Below are positions 43,439 to 52,962 of a DNA stretch of 64,000 nt, piece after piece. Source of the DNA: Agrococcus carbonis. Its GTDB lineage: Bacteria; Actinomycetota; Actinomycetes; Actinomycetales; Microbacteriaceae. Each line of letters starts with the position of its first letter. The stretch's first letter is position 1. Both the position numbers and the translations under genes were made by a program. The notes under the pieces are model-generated. The model made no database searches and was not told where the DNA came from. It was given only the letters and a program-made list of their open reading frames with translations. The DNA is taken from the NCBI RefSeq assembly GCF_900104705.1, contig NZ_LT629734.1, positions 1,488,001 through 1,552,000 on the forward strand, written 5' to 3'.

Positions 43439-44680
43439 TTGAGCACACCCCTCGCCGCAGCGATCAGCCACGTCGGCCGGATCCGCACCGAGAACCAGGA
43501 CTCCGGCTACGCCGGCGCGCACCTGTGCTTCGTCGCCGACGGCATGGGCGGCCACGCGGGCGGCGACGTCGCGAGCGCGATCGTCACCCGCCGCGCGCGA
43601 GAGGCCGACCGCGAGTACGCGAGCGCGAAGGAGGCGGCGGACGCACTCGCCCAGGCGCTCCGCGAGGGGAACGACGCCCTGCAGCAGGCGATGCTCGAGC
43701 ACCCCGAGCTCTCGGGCATGGGCACGACCGGCTCCGGCATCATCCGCGTGGGCGACACGATGGGCATCGCCCACATCGGCGACAGCCGCATCTACCGCTA
43801 CCGCGTCGGGGCGCTCGAGCAGATCTCGACCGACCACACGTTCGTGCAGAAGCTCGTCGACGCCGGCCGCATCACGCGCGAGGAGGCCGAGCACCACCCG
43901 CGTCGCAACGTCGTCATGCGCGTGCTCGGCAACGTCGAGACCAACCCGGAGATCGACACGCTGGTCGCCGACGCCCTGCCGGGCGACCGCTGGCTCGTGT
44001 GCTCCGACGGCCTCTCGAGCTACGTCGACGAGGAGCGCATCCGCACCATCCTCGCGCAGGGGCTCGACACCCCCTCGACCGTGCAGCGGCTCGTCAACGA
44101 GTCGCTCTCGCGCGGCGCGCCCGACAACGTCACGGTCGTGCTGTGCGACATCGACGAGCGGCACTCCTCGTCGATCGAGCCCACGACCGTCGGCTCGGCC
44201 GCCGCGCCCATCAGCTACGAGGCCGTCGAGCCCGAGCGCACCTCGGTCTCGCTCGGCCAGCTGCTGCTGCACCCGCGGCAGTCGCGCATGCAGCCGGCGT
44301 TCGAGCACTTCGAGCCCGAGAGCGAGGAGTTCCTGCAGGAGCTGCTCGCCGAGCAGCGCGCCATGCGCAGGAAGCGCCGCATCACGTGGAGCGTCGGCGC
44401 GCTGCTCATGATCGCCGCGGTGGTCGTCGTCTCGACGATGTTCTACAGCTGGACCCAGGATCGCTACTTCGTCGGCGTCGACGACGCCGGGCAGGTCGTG
44501 ATCTACCAGGGCATCCAGCAGCAGATCGGGCCGTTCGTGCTCGCGACCGAGGTCGAGCAGACCGGCATCGCCGTCGACGACCTCTCCCCCTTCAACCAGC
44601 GCAACGTCGAGCAGACGATCTCGGCGCCGTCGCTGGAGGCCGCGCAGGCCGTGATCGAGCGATTGGAGCGTTCGCCGTGA
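43439..44680 (+). CDS. pstP: PP2C-family Ser/Thr phosphatase PstP
   Basis: 413 aa; starts at a TTG one base after the fhaB stop (MSTPLAAAISHVGRIRTENQD). Metal-binding motifs: RTENQDSGY, CFVADGMGGHAGGDVAS, GDSRIYRYR and GAPDNVTVVL. A membrane helix follows (WSVGALLMIAAVVVVSTMFY, about 320-340) with an extracellular tail of about 70 residues. It reverses PknA/PknB phosphorylation. The stop overlaps rodA (GTGA). The TTG start is unusual but the reading frame and spacing leave no better one. Confidence 0.94.
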   Translation: MSTPLAAAISHVGRIRTENQDSGYAGAHLCFVADGMGGHAGGDVASAIVTRRAREADREYASAKEAADALAQALREGNDALQQAMLEHPELSGMGTTGSGIIRVGDTMGIAHIGDSRIYRYRVGALEQISTDHTFVQKLVDAGRITREEAEHHPRRNVVMRVLGNVETNPEIDTLVADALPGDRWLVCSDGLSSYVDEERIRTILAQGLDTPSTVQRLVNESLSRGAPDNVTVVLCDIDERHSSSIEPTTVGSAAAPISYEAVEPERTSVSLGQLLLHPRQSRMQPAFEHFEPESEEFLQELLAEQRAMRRKRRITWSVGALLMIAAVVVVSTMFYSWTQDRYFVGVDDAGQVVIYQGIQQQIGPFVLATEVEQTGIAVDDLSPFNQRNVEQTISAPSLEAAQAVIERLERSP

Positions 44681-46089
44681 GCAACCCCTCCGCTCCCACC
44701 CAGCAGAACGCGCTGCAGACCGGCATCGTGCAGCTGCGCGACGCCACCGAGGCGATCAAGGTGCGCATCCGCAACCCCGCGAAGCTGCGCAACCTCGAGC
44801 TCTTCCTGCTGATCCTCGCGTGGGTCATCGGCGGCGGCGCGATGGTGCTCGTGCAGCTCGGCGCGCTGCAGCGCGTCGACACGTTCCCGCTGCAGCTCGC
44901 GGCGATGCTCGGCCTGCTCACGCTCGCGCTCCACATCACGCTGCGCGTCGTCGCGCGCGAGGCCGACGCGATCATCCTCCCCGTCGCGACGGCGCTCAAC
45001 GGCCTCGGCATCGCGATGATCTACCGCATCGACATCGCCGACGGCTTCACCGGCTGGGATGCCGCATCGGTGCGCCAGATGGCCTGGACCGCGATGGCGC
45101 TGCTCGTCGCGATCGTCGCGATCGTCGCCGTGCGCAACCACCGCGTGCTCGCGCGCTACCGCTACCTCGCGATGGCGGTCGCCTTCATCCTGCTGGTGCT
45201 GCCGCTCATCCCGGGCATCGGCCGCACCATCAACGGCGCGACCGTGTGGATCAGCCTCGGGCCGCTCTCGTTCCAGCCGGGCGAGCTCGCCAAGATCGCC
45301 CTCGCAATCTTCTTCGCCGGCTACCTCATGACGGCGCGCGACTCCCTCTCGGTCGTCGGCCGCAAGGTGCTCGGCATCCGCTTCCCGCGCGTGCGCGACC
45401 TCGGCCCGATCCTCATCGTGTGGGCGATGTGCATGCTCGTGCTCGTCTTCCAGCGCGACCTCGGCACCTCGATGCTCTACTTCGGCCTCTTCCTCGTGAT
45501 GATCTACGTCGCGACCGGGCGCCGGTCGTGGATGGTCATCGGGCTCGGGCTCGTCGCTGTCGGCGGCGTCGTCGCCTACTTCGCGCTCGGCTACGTGCAG
45601 CGCCGCATCCACGCGTGGATCCACGCATTCGACCAGAGCGTCTACGAGGCGCAGGGCGGCTCGTACCAGATCGTGCAGGGCGTGTTCGGGATGGCGCACG
45701 GCGGCCTGCTCGGCACCGGGCTCGGGCTCGGCCGCCCCGACATCACGCCCTACGCCAACAGCGACTACATCATCCCGTCGCTCGGCGAGGAGCTCGGCCT
45801 CGCCGGCATCTTCGCGATCCTGGGCCTCTACCTCGTGCTCGTCTCGCGCGGCATGCGCATCGGCTTCCAGGGCCCCGACGACTTCACGAAGCTGCTCGGC
45901 GTCGGCCTCGCGTTCGTCATCGGGCTGCAGGTGTTCATCGTCGTCGGCGGCGTCACGCGGCTCATCCCGCTGACGGGCCTCACGACGCCGTTCCTGGCCG
46001 CCGGCGGATCGTCGCTGCTGGCCAACTGGCTGATCGTCGCGCTGCTGCTGCGACTGAGCGACTCCGTGCGCGGAAGGGGGATCGTATGA
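44677..46089 (+). CDS. rodA: SEDS peptidoglycan polymerase RodA/FtsW
   Basis: 470 aa with about ten membrane helices. SEDS family landmarks: RTINGATVWISLGPLSFQPGE with the catalytic Asp region downstream in FQRDLGTSMLYFGLF, YQIVQGVFGMAHGGLLGTGLG, and SDYIIPSLGEELGLAG. It polymerises lipid II glycans with its partner PbpA, encoded next with a 4-bp overlap. Its position between pstP and pbpA identifies it as the RodA of this locus rather than FtsW of the dcw cluster. Confidence 0.94.
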   Translation: MSNPSAPTQQNALQTGIVQLRDATEAIKVRIRNPAKLRNLELFLLILAWVIGGGAMVLVQLGALQRVDTFPLQLAAMLGLLTLALHITLRVVAREADAIILPVATALNGLGIAMIYRIDIADGFTGWDAASVRQMAWTAMALLVAIVAIVAVRNHRVLARYRYLAMAVAFILLVLPLIPGIGRTINGATVWISLGPLSFQPGELAKIALAIFFAGYLMTARDSLSVVGRKVLGIRFPRVRDLGPILIVWAMCMLVLVFQRDLGTSMLYFGLFLVMIYVATGRRSWMVIGLGLVAVGGVVAYFALGYVQRRIHAWIHAFDQSVYEAQGGSYQIVQGVFGMAHGGLLGTGLGLGRPDITPYANSDYIIPSLGEELGLAGIFAILGLYLVLVSRGMRIGFQGPDDFTKLLGVGLAFVIGLQVFIVVGGVTRLIPLTGLTTPFLAAGGSSLLANWLIVALLLRLSDSVRGRGIV

Positions 46090-47567
46090 CCGGCACCGAG
46101 AGGGAGGCGAGCATGCGCCGCCCGATCCGGCGCGTGAGCACGCTGCTGCTCGTGATGTTCATCGGGCTCTTCGGCTCGTCGACGATGATCCAGGCCGTGC
46201 AGACCGACGCGCTGCACGCCGACGCGCGCAACACCCGCACGCTCTACGACTCGTTCGCGGTCGAGCGCGGCTCGATCGTCGTCGACGGCGTGCAGGTCGC
46301 GCTCTCGTCGCCCTCCGACGACGAGTACGAGTGGCAGCGCGAGTACCCGATGGGGCCGCTCTACGCCCACATCACCGGCTACAACACCCTCGGCCAGGGC
46401 AACACCGGCATCGAGGGCGCGATGAACGAGGAGCTCACGGGCACGGCCAACAGCCAGTTCCTCGACCAGGTCCTCGCGACGATCACCGGGCAGGACCCTG
46501 CGGGCTCGTCGGTCGAGCTCACGATCGACCACGACGTGCAGCAGGCGGCGTCGGATGCGCTCGGCGACCGGGAGGGCGCGGTCATCGCGCTCGATCCCGA
46601 CACGGGCGACGTGCTCGCGATGGTCTCGAGCCCGACGTTCGACCCCAATCCGTTCGCGAGCCACAACACCGCGGCGGTCACCGAGGTCTACAACCAGCTG
46701 CTGAGCGACCCGGACGACCCGCTCTTCAACCGCACGATCGCCGGCGACCTCTACTTCCCGGGCTCGGTGTTCAAGGTGCTCGTGCTCGCGGCCGCGCTCG
46801 AGTCGGGCGAGTACGACCTCGAGTCGGAGTTCGAGAACCCCGCAGAGCTGCAGCTGCCGCAGTCCTCCGCGGTCGTGCGCAACGCATCCCGCGACACGTG
46901 CGGCCCCGGCGAGACGGTCACGCTCGAGACGGCGTTCATCCTCTCGTGCAACATCCCCTTCGCCCAGCTCGCGCTCGACCTCGGCCAGGATGCGATCGCG
47001 CAGCAGGCCGCGGCCTTCGGCTACGGCCAGGGCTTCGACATCCCGCTCCCGGTGACGCCGAGCCGCTACCCGACGAACCTCGACGACGCGCAGACGATGC
47101 TCACGGGCTTCGGCCAGTGGGACGTGCGGGTCACGCCGCTGCAGATCGCGATGACGACCGCGGCGATCGCGAACGACGGCACGATGATGCGGCCCAACAT
47201 GGTCGACCGCGTGCTGGCCCCCAACCTCGACGTCACCTCCGACCCGGAGCCGACCATCATGGGCAACCCGATCTCGGCGAGCATGGCCGCAGAGATGCGC
47301 GGCGCGATGGAGCTCGCGGTGACCGACGGCCTCGCGACGAACGCGCAGATCCCGGGCGTCACCGTCGGCGGCAAGACGGGGACGGCGGAGACGGGCGAGA
47401 ACAACGAGCCCTTCAACCTGTGGTTCACGGGCTACGGGGAGCGGGACGACCGGAGCGTGGCAGTCGCCGTCGTGGTCGTGCCGGATGAGAACATCGTCGG
47501 TGATACTTCTAACGTGATCGCCGCACCAATCGGGAGAGCAGTGATCGAGGCGGTGCTGAACTCATGA
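46086..47567 (+). CDS. pbpA: Penicillin-binding protein PbpA (class B transpeptidase)
   Basis: 493 aa. N-terminal membrane anchor (STLLLVMFIGLFGSSTM), pedestal domain, then transpeptidase with Ser227-x-x-Lys230 in PGSVFK (the usual residue after Ser is Thr), SCN in FILSCNIPFAQ, and KTGT in VGGKTGTAETG. It cross-links peptidoglycan with RodA. The ATG overlaps the rodA stop; an internal ATG at 46113 has a stronger site (GGGAGG) and gives a nine-residue shorter protein. The stop overlaps the pknA ATG. Confidence 0.94.
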   Translation: MTGTEREASMRRPIRRVSTLLLVMFIGLFGSSTMIQAVQTDALHADARNTRTLYDSFAVERGSIVVDGVQVALSSPSDDEYEWQREYPMGPLYAHITGYNTLGQGNTGIEGAMNEELTGTANSQFLDQVLATITGQDPAGSSVELTIDHDVQQAASDALGDREGAVIALDPDTGDVLAMVSSPTFDPNPFASHNTAAVTEVYNQLLSDPDDPLFNRTIAGDLYFPGSVFKVLVLAAALESGEYDLESEFENPAELQLPQSSAVVRNASRDTCGPGETVTLETAFILSCNIPFAQLALDLGQDAIAQQAAAFGYGQGFDIPLPVTPSRYPTNLDDAQTMLTGFGQWDVRVTPLQIAMTTAAIANDGTMMRPNMVDRVLAPNLDVTSDPEPTIMGNPISASMAAEMRGAMELAVTDGLATNAQIPGVTVGGKTGTAETGENNEPFNLWFTGYGERDDRSVAVAVVVVPDENIVGDTSNVIAAPIGRAVIEAVLNS

Positions 47568-49291
47568 GACCATCCAGCGGACTCACCTTCGGTGGGCGAT
47601 ACCAGCTGACCAGCCGGATCGCCATCGGCGGCATGGGCGAGGTCTGGCAGGCGACCGATCAGGTGATCGGGCGCACCGTCGCGCTCAAGATCCTCAAGGA
47701 CGAGTACATGGGCGACCCGGGCTTCCTCGAGCGCTTCCGCGCCGAGGCCCGCCACGCCGCGCTCGTCAACCACGAGGGCATCGCCAACGTCTTCGACTAC
47801 GGCGAGGAGGAGGGCAGCGCCTTCCTCGTGATGGAGCTCGTGCCCGGCGAGCCGCTCAGCGCGATCCTCGACCGCGACCGCACGCTCTCGGCCGACAAGG
47901 TGCTCGACATCGTCGCGCAGACCTCGGCCGCGCTGCACGCCGCCCACCAGGCCGGCCTCGTGCACCGCGACATCAAGCCCGGCAACCTGCTCATCACGCC
48001 CGAGGGCCGGGTGAAGATCACCGACTTCGGCATCGCGCGCATCGCCGACCAGGTGCCGCTCACCGCGACCGGCCAGGTCATGGGCACGGTGCAGTACCTC
48101 TCCCCCGAGCAGGCCTCGGGGCAGCAGGCGGCCCCGTCGACCGACATCTACTCGCTCGGCATCGTGGCCTACGAGGCCCTCGCCGGCCGCCGCCCGTTCA
48201 CGGGCGAGTCGCAGGTCGCGATCGCGATGGCGCACATCAACGACGCGCCGCCGGACCTCCCGGGCACCGTGCCGGAGCCCGTCCGCAACCTCGTGCTCTC
48301 GTGCATCGCGAAGACGCCGGCCGACCGCCCGACGTCGGCCGCGCACCTCTCGCGAGCCGCGACCATGCTGCGCCGCGGCGACATCGCCGGCGCGGCAGCG
48401 ATCGTGCCGGGCATCGCATCCACCGACTCGTTCGCGACGATCGACTCGCCGACGCAGGCCGCCACGCGCGTCATCACGACGCAGTCGAGCCCCGCGACGG
48501 CTGCGCTGCCGGTCGCGGCGACGACTGCGCAGCGCACGCAGGAGCGGCGCCGCACCAACCCGTGGATCTGGCCCGTCGTCATCCTCGCCGTGCTGCTCGT
48601 GGCCGCGGGCGTCGCGATCGCGATGATGCTCATCAACGGCCAGCAGAGCCCGCCCGCGGCGACCGAGACCTCGCAGGCTCCGGAGGAGACGCCGACGGTC
48701 ACGGTCGACGCATCCGACTTCATCGGCATGACCGAAGCCGAGTTCCGCAGCGCGATCGAGGACCTCGGGCTCGTCGCGAGCGTGCAGACCGGCGACCCCG
48801 CCACGAGCACGGGCGACGTCGCGCGCATCTACGCGGTCGACCCCACCGGCCCCATCGCCGAGGGCTCGACCGTGACCGGCACGATCCACGCGCCCGTCAC
48901 CGCGATCCAGGATCCGACCACGCCGCCGCGGATGGCGGACGGCGCGGACGAGACCGACCTCCGCACCGGGCAGCCGTACACGGTCGAGTGGGATGCCGCG
49001 ACGTGCCCGGCGGGCTACACCCTCGCCGGCTACGACGTGACGATCATGTGGGCGAACGGCGAGGAGGAGACGCTGCAGGTCAACGGCGCCCGCCTCAACA
49101 TCACGCAGATGCCCACCGGCGACAACCTCATCTCCTACGCGTACCGCTGCGGGATCGACGGCGGCGAGACGCTCACGAGCGGCGCGTCGCCGGCGCTGAC
49201 GATGCAGGCGTCGCCCGAGGAGACGCCCACGCCGGAGCCCACGCCCGAGCCCACGGTCACCCTGCCCGTCGAGCCCTCGGACGGGCCGTGA
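47564..49291 (+). CDS. pknA: Ser/Thr protein kinase PknA with extracellular PASTA-like region
   Basis: 575 aa. Kinase domain at 1-275: IGGMGEVWQATD, VALKIL, LVHRDIKPGNLLI, TDFGIAR, GTVQYLSPEQ. A membrane helix (IWPVVILAVLLVAAGVAIAM, about 345-365) is followed by an extracellular part with one PASTA-like repeat (FIGMTEAEFRSAIEDLGLVA, about 385-445) and a second beta-rich domain with a Cys pair (CPAGYTLAGYDVTIMW ... YRCGIDGG), then a Pro/Glu/Thr tail. Mycobacterial PknA lacks such an ectodomain. It controls cell-wall growth and division. Confidence 0.93.
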   Translation: MRPSSGLTFGGRYQLTSRIAIGGMGEVWQATDQVIGRTVALKILKDEYMGDPGFLERFRAEARHAALVNHEGIANVFDYGEEEGSAFLVMELVPGEPLSAILDRDRTLSADKVLDIVAQTSAALHAAHQAGLVHRDIKPGNLLITPEGRVKITDFGIARIADQVPLTATGQVMGTVQYLSPEQASGQQAAPSTDIYSLGIVAYEALAGRRPFTGESQVAIAMAHINDAPPDLPGTVPEPVRNLVLSCIAKTPADRPTSAAHLSRAATMLRRGDIAGAAAIVPGIASTDSFATIDSPTQAATRVITTQSSPATAALPVAATTAQRTQERRRTNPWIWPVVILAVLLVAAGVAIAMMLINGQQSPPAATETSQAPEETPTVTVDASDFIGMTEAEFRSAIEDLGLVASVQTGDPATSTGDVARIYAVDPTGPIAEGSTVTGTIHAPVTAIQDPTTPPRMADGADETDLRTGQPYTVEWDAATCPAGYTLAGYDVTIMWANGEEETLQVNGARLNITQMPTGDNLISYAYRCGIDGGETLTSGASPALTMQASPEETPTPEPTPEPTVTLPVEPSDGP

Positions 49292-49374
49292 TCGGCGCGT
49301 GACGTAGAATCGACCGATCCCCCTGCCACTGCCGGGGGCCATCGGCACCGGCACGCACGAGGGAAGGAGCTGCG

Positions 49375-51210
49375 ATGACCGACAGCATCATCGCGTCGCT
49401 GCGGACCCTCGGCGACCGGTACGAGATCGGCGAGCTCATCGGCCAGGGCGGCATGGCCCAGGTGCACCTCGCGCGCGACACGCGGCTCGACCGGCAGGTC
49501 GCCGTCAAGCTGCTGAAGCCCGAGCTCTCGAAGGATCCGGAGTTCCGCACGCGCTTCCGGCAGGAGGCGCAGTCGGCGGCCCGCATGTCGCATCCGACCG
49601 TGGTGCGCGTGTTCGACGCCGGCGAGGAGCCGACGACCGATGCCCACGGCGAGCCGGCGGCCGTGCCGTACATCGTCATGGAGTACGTCGACGGCCGGAT
49701 GGTCAAGGACATCATCGCGGAGGGTCCGCTGCCGGAGGCGGAGGCGGTGCGCATCACGAAGGGCATCCTCACCGCCCTCGAGTACTCGCACCGCGCCGGC
49801 ATCGTGCACCGCGACATCAAGCCCGGCAACGTCATGGTGACGCCGGGCGGCCAGATCAAGGTGATGGACTTCGGCATCGCGCGCGCCGTGAGCGAGACGA
49901 GCGCCAACGTCGCCGAGACCGGCACGATCCTCGGCACCGCGGGCTACTTCTCGCCCGAGCAGGCCCGCGGCGAGTCGGTCGACGCTCGCACCGACCTCTA
50001 CTCGACCGGCGTCGTGCTCTTCGAGCTGCTGACGGGCCAGCCGCCGTTCCAGTCGGACACCCCGGTCGGCATCGCGTACCAGCACGTCGCCGAGGAGCCG
50101 CCGACCACCTCGTCGATCACGCCGGGCATCACGCCCGAGATGGACTCGGTGGTCGCGAAGGCGCTGCAGAAGCCGCGCGAGGACCGCTTCCAGACCGCGA
50201 CCGAGTTCAAGCAGGCGCTCGACGACGCCCTCGCCGGCGTGCTCGTGCCGCTCGACCGGCCGACGACCGCGCCGATCGAGATCGGCGCGGCGACGACGAT
50301 GTTCGCGGCCCTCCACGTCGACGAGCCCGAGACCGAGGCGCAGGCCGAAGCCGCGCAGGAGCGCCGCCGACGACCGCACCTCGTGTGGCTGTGGGCCGCC
50401 GCGGTGCTCATCGGCGTGCTCGTCGTCGGCGCGGGCGTCTGGGCCTTCAGCCTCGGCAACCTGCCGATCGCCGGCCTGTCGACCCCCGTGCCCGACGTCG
50501 TCGGCGCCCAGGAGGACGAGGCGATCGCGACGATCGACGCCGAGGGCCTCAGGGCCGAGGTGCGCCGCACGATCGACGACGCGCCCGCCGGGACGGTGCT
50601 GCGCACCGAGCCGGAGGCAGGCGTGAGCATCGCCCCGGGGTCGACGGTGCAGCTCGTGGTCTCGAACGGTCCACCGCCCGAACCGCTCATGAGCGTCGCG
50701 AACCTCACCGAGGCGCAGGCGCGGCAGGCGCTCGAGTCGGCCGGCTACACGGTCGGCGAGATCACGAGGGACTCCTCGCCGACGGTGCAGGCCGACCACG
50801 TCATCAGCACCGACCCGAGCGCCGGCACGAGCGTGTCGCAGGGCGCGATCATCAACCTCGTGCTCTCGAACGGCCGCGTCGAGGTGCCCGACGTCGTGGG
50901 CAGCCCCATCGCCGCTGCGGTCGAGGAGCTGCAGGCGGCTGGCCTCACCGTCGAGCGGCGCTTCACGCTCAGCTGCCTCTCGGACGGCACGGTGCGCGAG
51001 CAGTCGCTCATCGGTGAGCAGCCCCAGGGCAGCACCATCACGATCCTCTACTGCAACGGCTCGCCGCAGCCCGCCCCGCAACCGGCACCGCAGCCCGACC
51101 CCGAGCCCTCGCCGAGCAACTCGGGCGGCGGCAACGGCAACGGCGGCGGCAACAACGGGGGCGGCAACGGCCCCGGCAACGGCGGCGGCGGGGGCGGCGA
51201 CGACGGCTGA
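49375..51210 (+). CDS. pknB: Ser/Thr protein kinase PknB with three PASTA repeats
   Basis: 611 aa. Kinase domain at 1-280 (GQGGMAQVHLARD, VAVKLL, IVHRDIKPGNVMV, DFGIARA, GTAGYFSPEQ), a membrane helix near 340-362, then three PASTA repeats (VPDVVGAQEDEAI..., SVANLTEAQARQAL..., VPDVVGSPIAAAV...) and a Gly/Asn-rich C-terminal tail. The last PASTA has two Cys. It senses muropeptides or lipid II. AGGAG precedes the ATG. An internal promoter is possible: TAGAAT at 49305-49310 in the 83-bp gap after pknA. Confidence 0.95.
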   Translation: MTDSIIASLRTLGDRYEIGELIGQGGMAQVHLARDTRLDRQVAVKLLKPELSKDPEFRTRFRQEAQSAARMSHPTVVRVFDAGEEPTTDAHGEPAAVPYIVMEYVDGRMVKDIIAEGPLPEAEAVRITKGILTALEYSHRAGIVHRDIKPGNVMVTPGGQIKVMDFGIARAVSETSANVAETGTILGTAGYFSPEQARGESVDARTDLYSTGVVLFELLTGQPPFQSDTPVGIAYQHVAEEPPTTSSITPGITPEMDSVVAKALQKPREDRFQTATEFKQALDDALAGVLVPLDRPTTAPIEIGAATTMFAALHVDEPETEAQAEAAQERRRRPHLVWLWAAAVLIGVLVVGAGVWAFSLGNLPIAGLSTPVPDVVGAQEDEAIATIDAEGLRAEVRRTIDDAPAGTVLRTEPEAGVSIAPGSTVQLVVSNGPPPEPLMSVANLTEAQARQALESAGYTVGEITRDSSPTVQADHVISTDPSAGTSVSQGAIINLVLSNGRVEVPDVVGSPIAAAVEELQAAGLTVERRFTLSCLSDGTVREQSLIGEQPQGSTITILYCNGSPQPAPQPAPQPDPEPSPSNSGGGNGNGGGNNGGGNGPGNGGGGGGDDG

Positions 51211-51300
51211 CGTCGCATCACCGGTCCCACGCGTGCCGTGATGACCATGCGCGTGCCGTGACGGCCGGGCGCTCCGCGAGCCGTCCGAGGCCCGGTGCGC

Positions 51301-51966
51301 TCAGCGGGCGTGGTCGGGCGGCGGCGCGAGCGTCATGAGCGGCGCCCGGCCGGCCGCGAGCTCGGCCGCGCCCGCGAGGCCGGCGGCCTCGAGCCAGTTG
51401 CCGAGCATGCGGTAGCCGCCCTCGGTCAGCACCGACTCGGGGTGGAACTGCACGCCCCACACCGGCGCCTCGCGGTGCTCGACCGCCATGATGACGCCGT
51501 CGGCATCCGGCGCATCCGGGACCGTGCGCGCGGTCACGCGCAGCGCATCCGGCACTGTGCCGTCGACGATCGCGAGCGAGTGGTAGCGCGTCGCCGTCAC
51601 CGGGCTCGGGAGGCCCTCGAAGACGGTCGTGCCGTCGTGCTCGACCTGGCTCGTCTTGCCGTGCATGAGCTCGGGCGCGTGCGTCACGACGCCGCCGAGC
51701 GCCTCGGCGATCGCCTGGTGGCCGAGGCAGACGCCGAGCAGCGGGGTGCCGGTCTCGATCGCGGCGTGCACCATCGGGATGGAGACCCCCGCATCCGCCG
51801 GGGCGCCGGGCCCGGGCGAGAGCAGCACGGCATCCCACTCGCCGATGGCGGATGCGTCGACCTCGTCGTTGCGCACGACCGTCACCTCGGCGCCGAGCTC
51901 CTGCAGGTAGCCGGCGAGCGTGTAGACGAAGGAGTCGAAGTTGTCGACGACGAGGATGCGGGTCAT
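51301..51966 (-). CDS. trpG: Glutamine amidotransferase, anthranilate/aminodeoxychorismate synthase component II
   Basis: 221-aa class I glutamine amidotransferase. Triad: Cys in LLGVCLGHQAIAEALGG, His and Glu in WGVQFHPESVLTEGG. LLSPGPGAP is the oxyanion loop. It supplies ammonia to a TrpE or PabB partner encoded elsewhere; in actinobacteria this copy beside pknB is usually called TrpG/PabA. It is read convergent to pknB and its ATG overlaps the stop of a small upstream membrane protein gene. Confidence 0.93.
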   Translation of the reverse strand: MTRILVVDNFDSFVYTLAGYLQELGAEVTVVRNDEVDASAIGEWDAVLLSPGPGAPADAGVSIPMVHAAIETGTPLLGVCLGHQAIAEALGGVVTHAPELMHGKTSQVEHDGTTVFEGLPSPVTATRYHSLAIVDGTVPDALRVTARTVPDAPDADGVIMAVEHREAPVWGVQFHPESVLTEGGYRMLGNWLEAAGLAGAAELAAGRAPLMTLAPPPDHAR

Positions 51967-52154
51967 GCGGGCCCTCCTGGGAGTGCGGAGCGGTGCGCGT
52001 CGAGCACCGGGTCGGGCGTGGGGAAGAACTCCTGCATCACCCACGGGTACACGTGGAAGACGAGCAGGTAGGCGACGGCGGCGAGCAGCACGAGCACGAT
52101 GAGCAGGCGCACCGGCCACGGGCCGGGGAGGGCGCGCCACAGCGCGGCGTACAT
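51963..52154 (-). CDS. Small single-helix membrane protein between sortase and trpG
   Basis: 63 aa: an N-terminal cytosolic stretch, one hydrophobic helix (VRLLIVLVLLAAVAYLLVFH) and a short C-terminal tail. The ATG shares one base with the sortase stop (TGATG) and its stop overlaps the trpG ATG, so the three genes form one coupled unit. No family is recognised for certain; similar short genes sit at this spot in related genomes. It is easily missed by gene finders. Confidence 0.8.
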   Translation of the reverse strand: MYAALWRALPGPWPVRLLIVLVLLAAVAYLLVFHVYPWVMQEFFPTPDPVLDAHRSALPGGPA

Positions 52155-52921
52155 CAGGCCCGCCCCAGGGACTCGGCGAGCGCGAGCGGCATGCCGTCCT
52201 CGAGGGGCTGCCAGCCGACGAACGTCGCGTAGGCGATGAGCCGGCCGGCGGACGACCACTCGGGGTTGCAGGTCGTGAGCGTGAGGTAGCGCCCGTCGGC
52301 GGGGGTCTGCGGCTGCTGCGGCACGGGCTCGACCACCCCGACGCCCGTGGGCGCGACGTACTCGTGGTTGCGGAACTCGTAGACGTACCAGGCCTCGGCG
52401 GTCTTGACGTAGATGCGGTCGCCGATGCGCATCTCGTCGAGGTGGGTGAACGGGCCGCCCTGCCCGTTGCGGTGCCCCGCGACGGCGAAGTTGCCGAGCT
52501 GCCCGGGCATCGCGGAGGCGCTGTAGTGCGCGAGGCCTTGCTCGAGCGAGTCGAGCACCGCGCGGCTCGTGCCCTCGCCGACCACGCGCTCGAACTGCCC
52601 GAGCCTCGGGATGTACATGACGGCGAAGGAGGCGCGATCGGCCACCGCCGCCTCCGCGGGCATCTCCGGCTCCGGCTCGGCGCTCGCTGCGGGCCGCAGC
52701 GCCGTGTCGGGCGCGGCGATCGCGTCGGGCCCGAGCTCGGCGGCGAACGACTGCCCGGCCGCCTGCTGCTGCGCGCCGAGCACGGCGTCGGAGAGCCACA
52801 GCTGCCAGCCCGCGTAGCCGAGCGCGAGGACCCCTGCCGTCAGCAGCAGCTCGCCGAGCACGCTCGCGACGGTCGCGCGGCGCCGGGGTCGGCGCCGCCG
52901 CTCCCCCTGGTGCCCGGCCAC
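52154..52921 (-). CDS. Class E sortase
   Basis: 255 aa from a GTG at 52921. A basic N terminus (RRRRPRRRATVAS) precedes one membrane helix, then the sortase barrel: catalytic His in FAVAGHRNGQGG, Cys in LTLTTCNPEW, and an Arg (SSAGRLIAY). Class E enzymes anchor proteins with LAXTG motifs. No candidate substrate with a sorting signal is seen in this window. A start at 52954 is possible but would override the minus-10-like TAGGAT seven bases before the GTG. Confidence 0.9.
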   Translation of the reverse strand: MAGHQGERRRRPRRRATVASVLGELLLTAGVLALGYAGWQLWLSDAVLGAQQQAAGQSFAAELGPDAIAAPDTALRPAASAEPEPEMPAEAAVADRASFAVMYIPRLGQFERVVGEGTSRAVLDSLEQGLAHYSASAMPGQLGNFAVAGHRNGQGGPFTHLDEMRIGDRIYVKTAEAWYVYEFRNHEYVAPTGVGVVEPVPQQPQTPADGRYLTLTTCNPEWSSAGRLIAYATFVGWQPLEDGMPLALAESLGRA

Positions 52922-52928
52922 AGCGACA

Positions 52929-52934
52929 ATCCTA
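52929..52934 (-). promoter_or_regulatory. Putative minus-10 of the sortase gene
   Basis: TAGGAT on the minus strand, seven bases before the GTG at 52921. Confidence 0.4.
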
Positions 52935-52948
52935 GGCGGTGCCTGCAT

Positions 52949-52954
52949 TAGCAT
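52949..52954 (+). promoter_or_regulatory. Putative minus-10 of crgA
   Basis: TAGCAT, eight bases before the crgA ATG. It is divergent from, and 15 bp apart from, the sortase hexamer. Confidence 0.4.
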
Positions 52955-52962
52955 GGGGTGCT

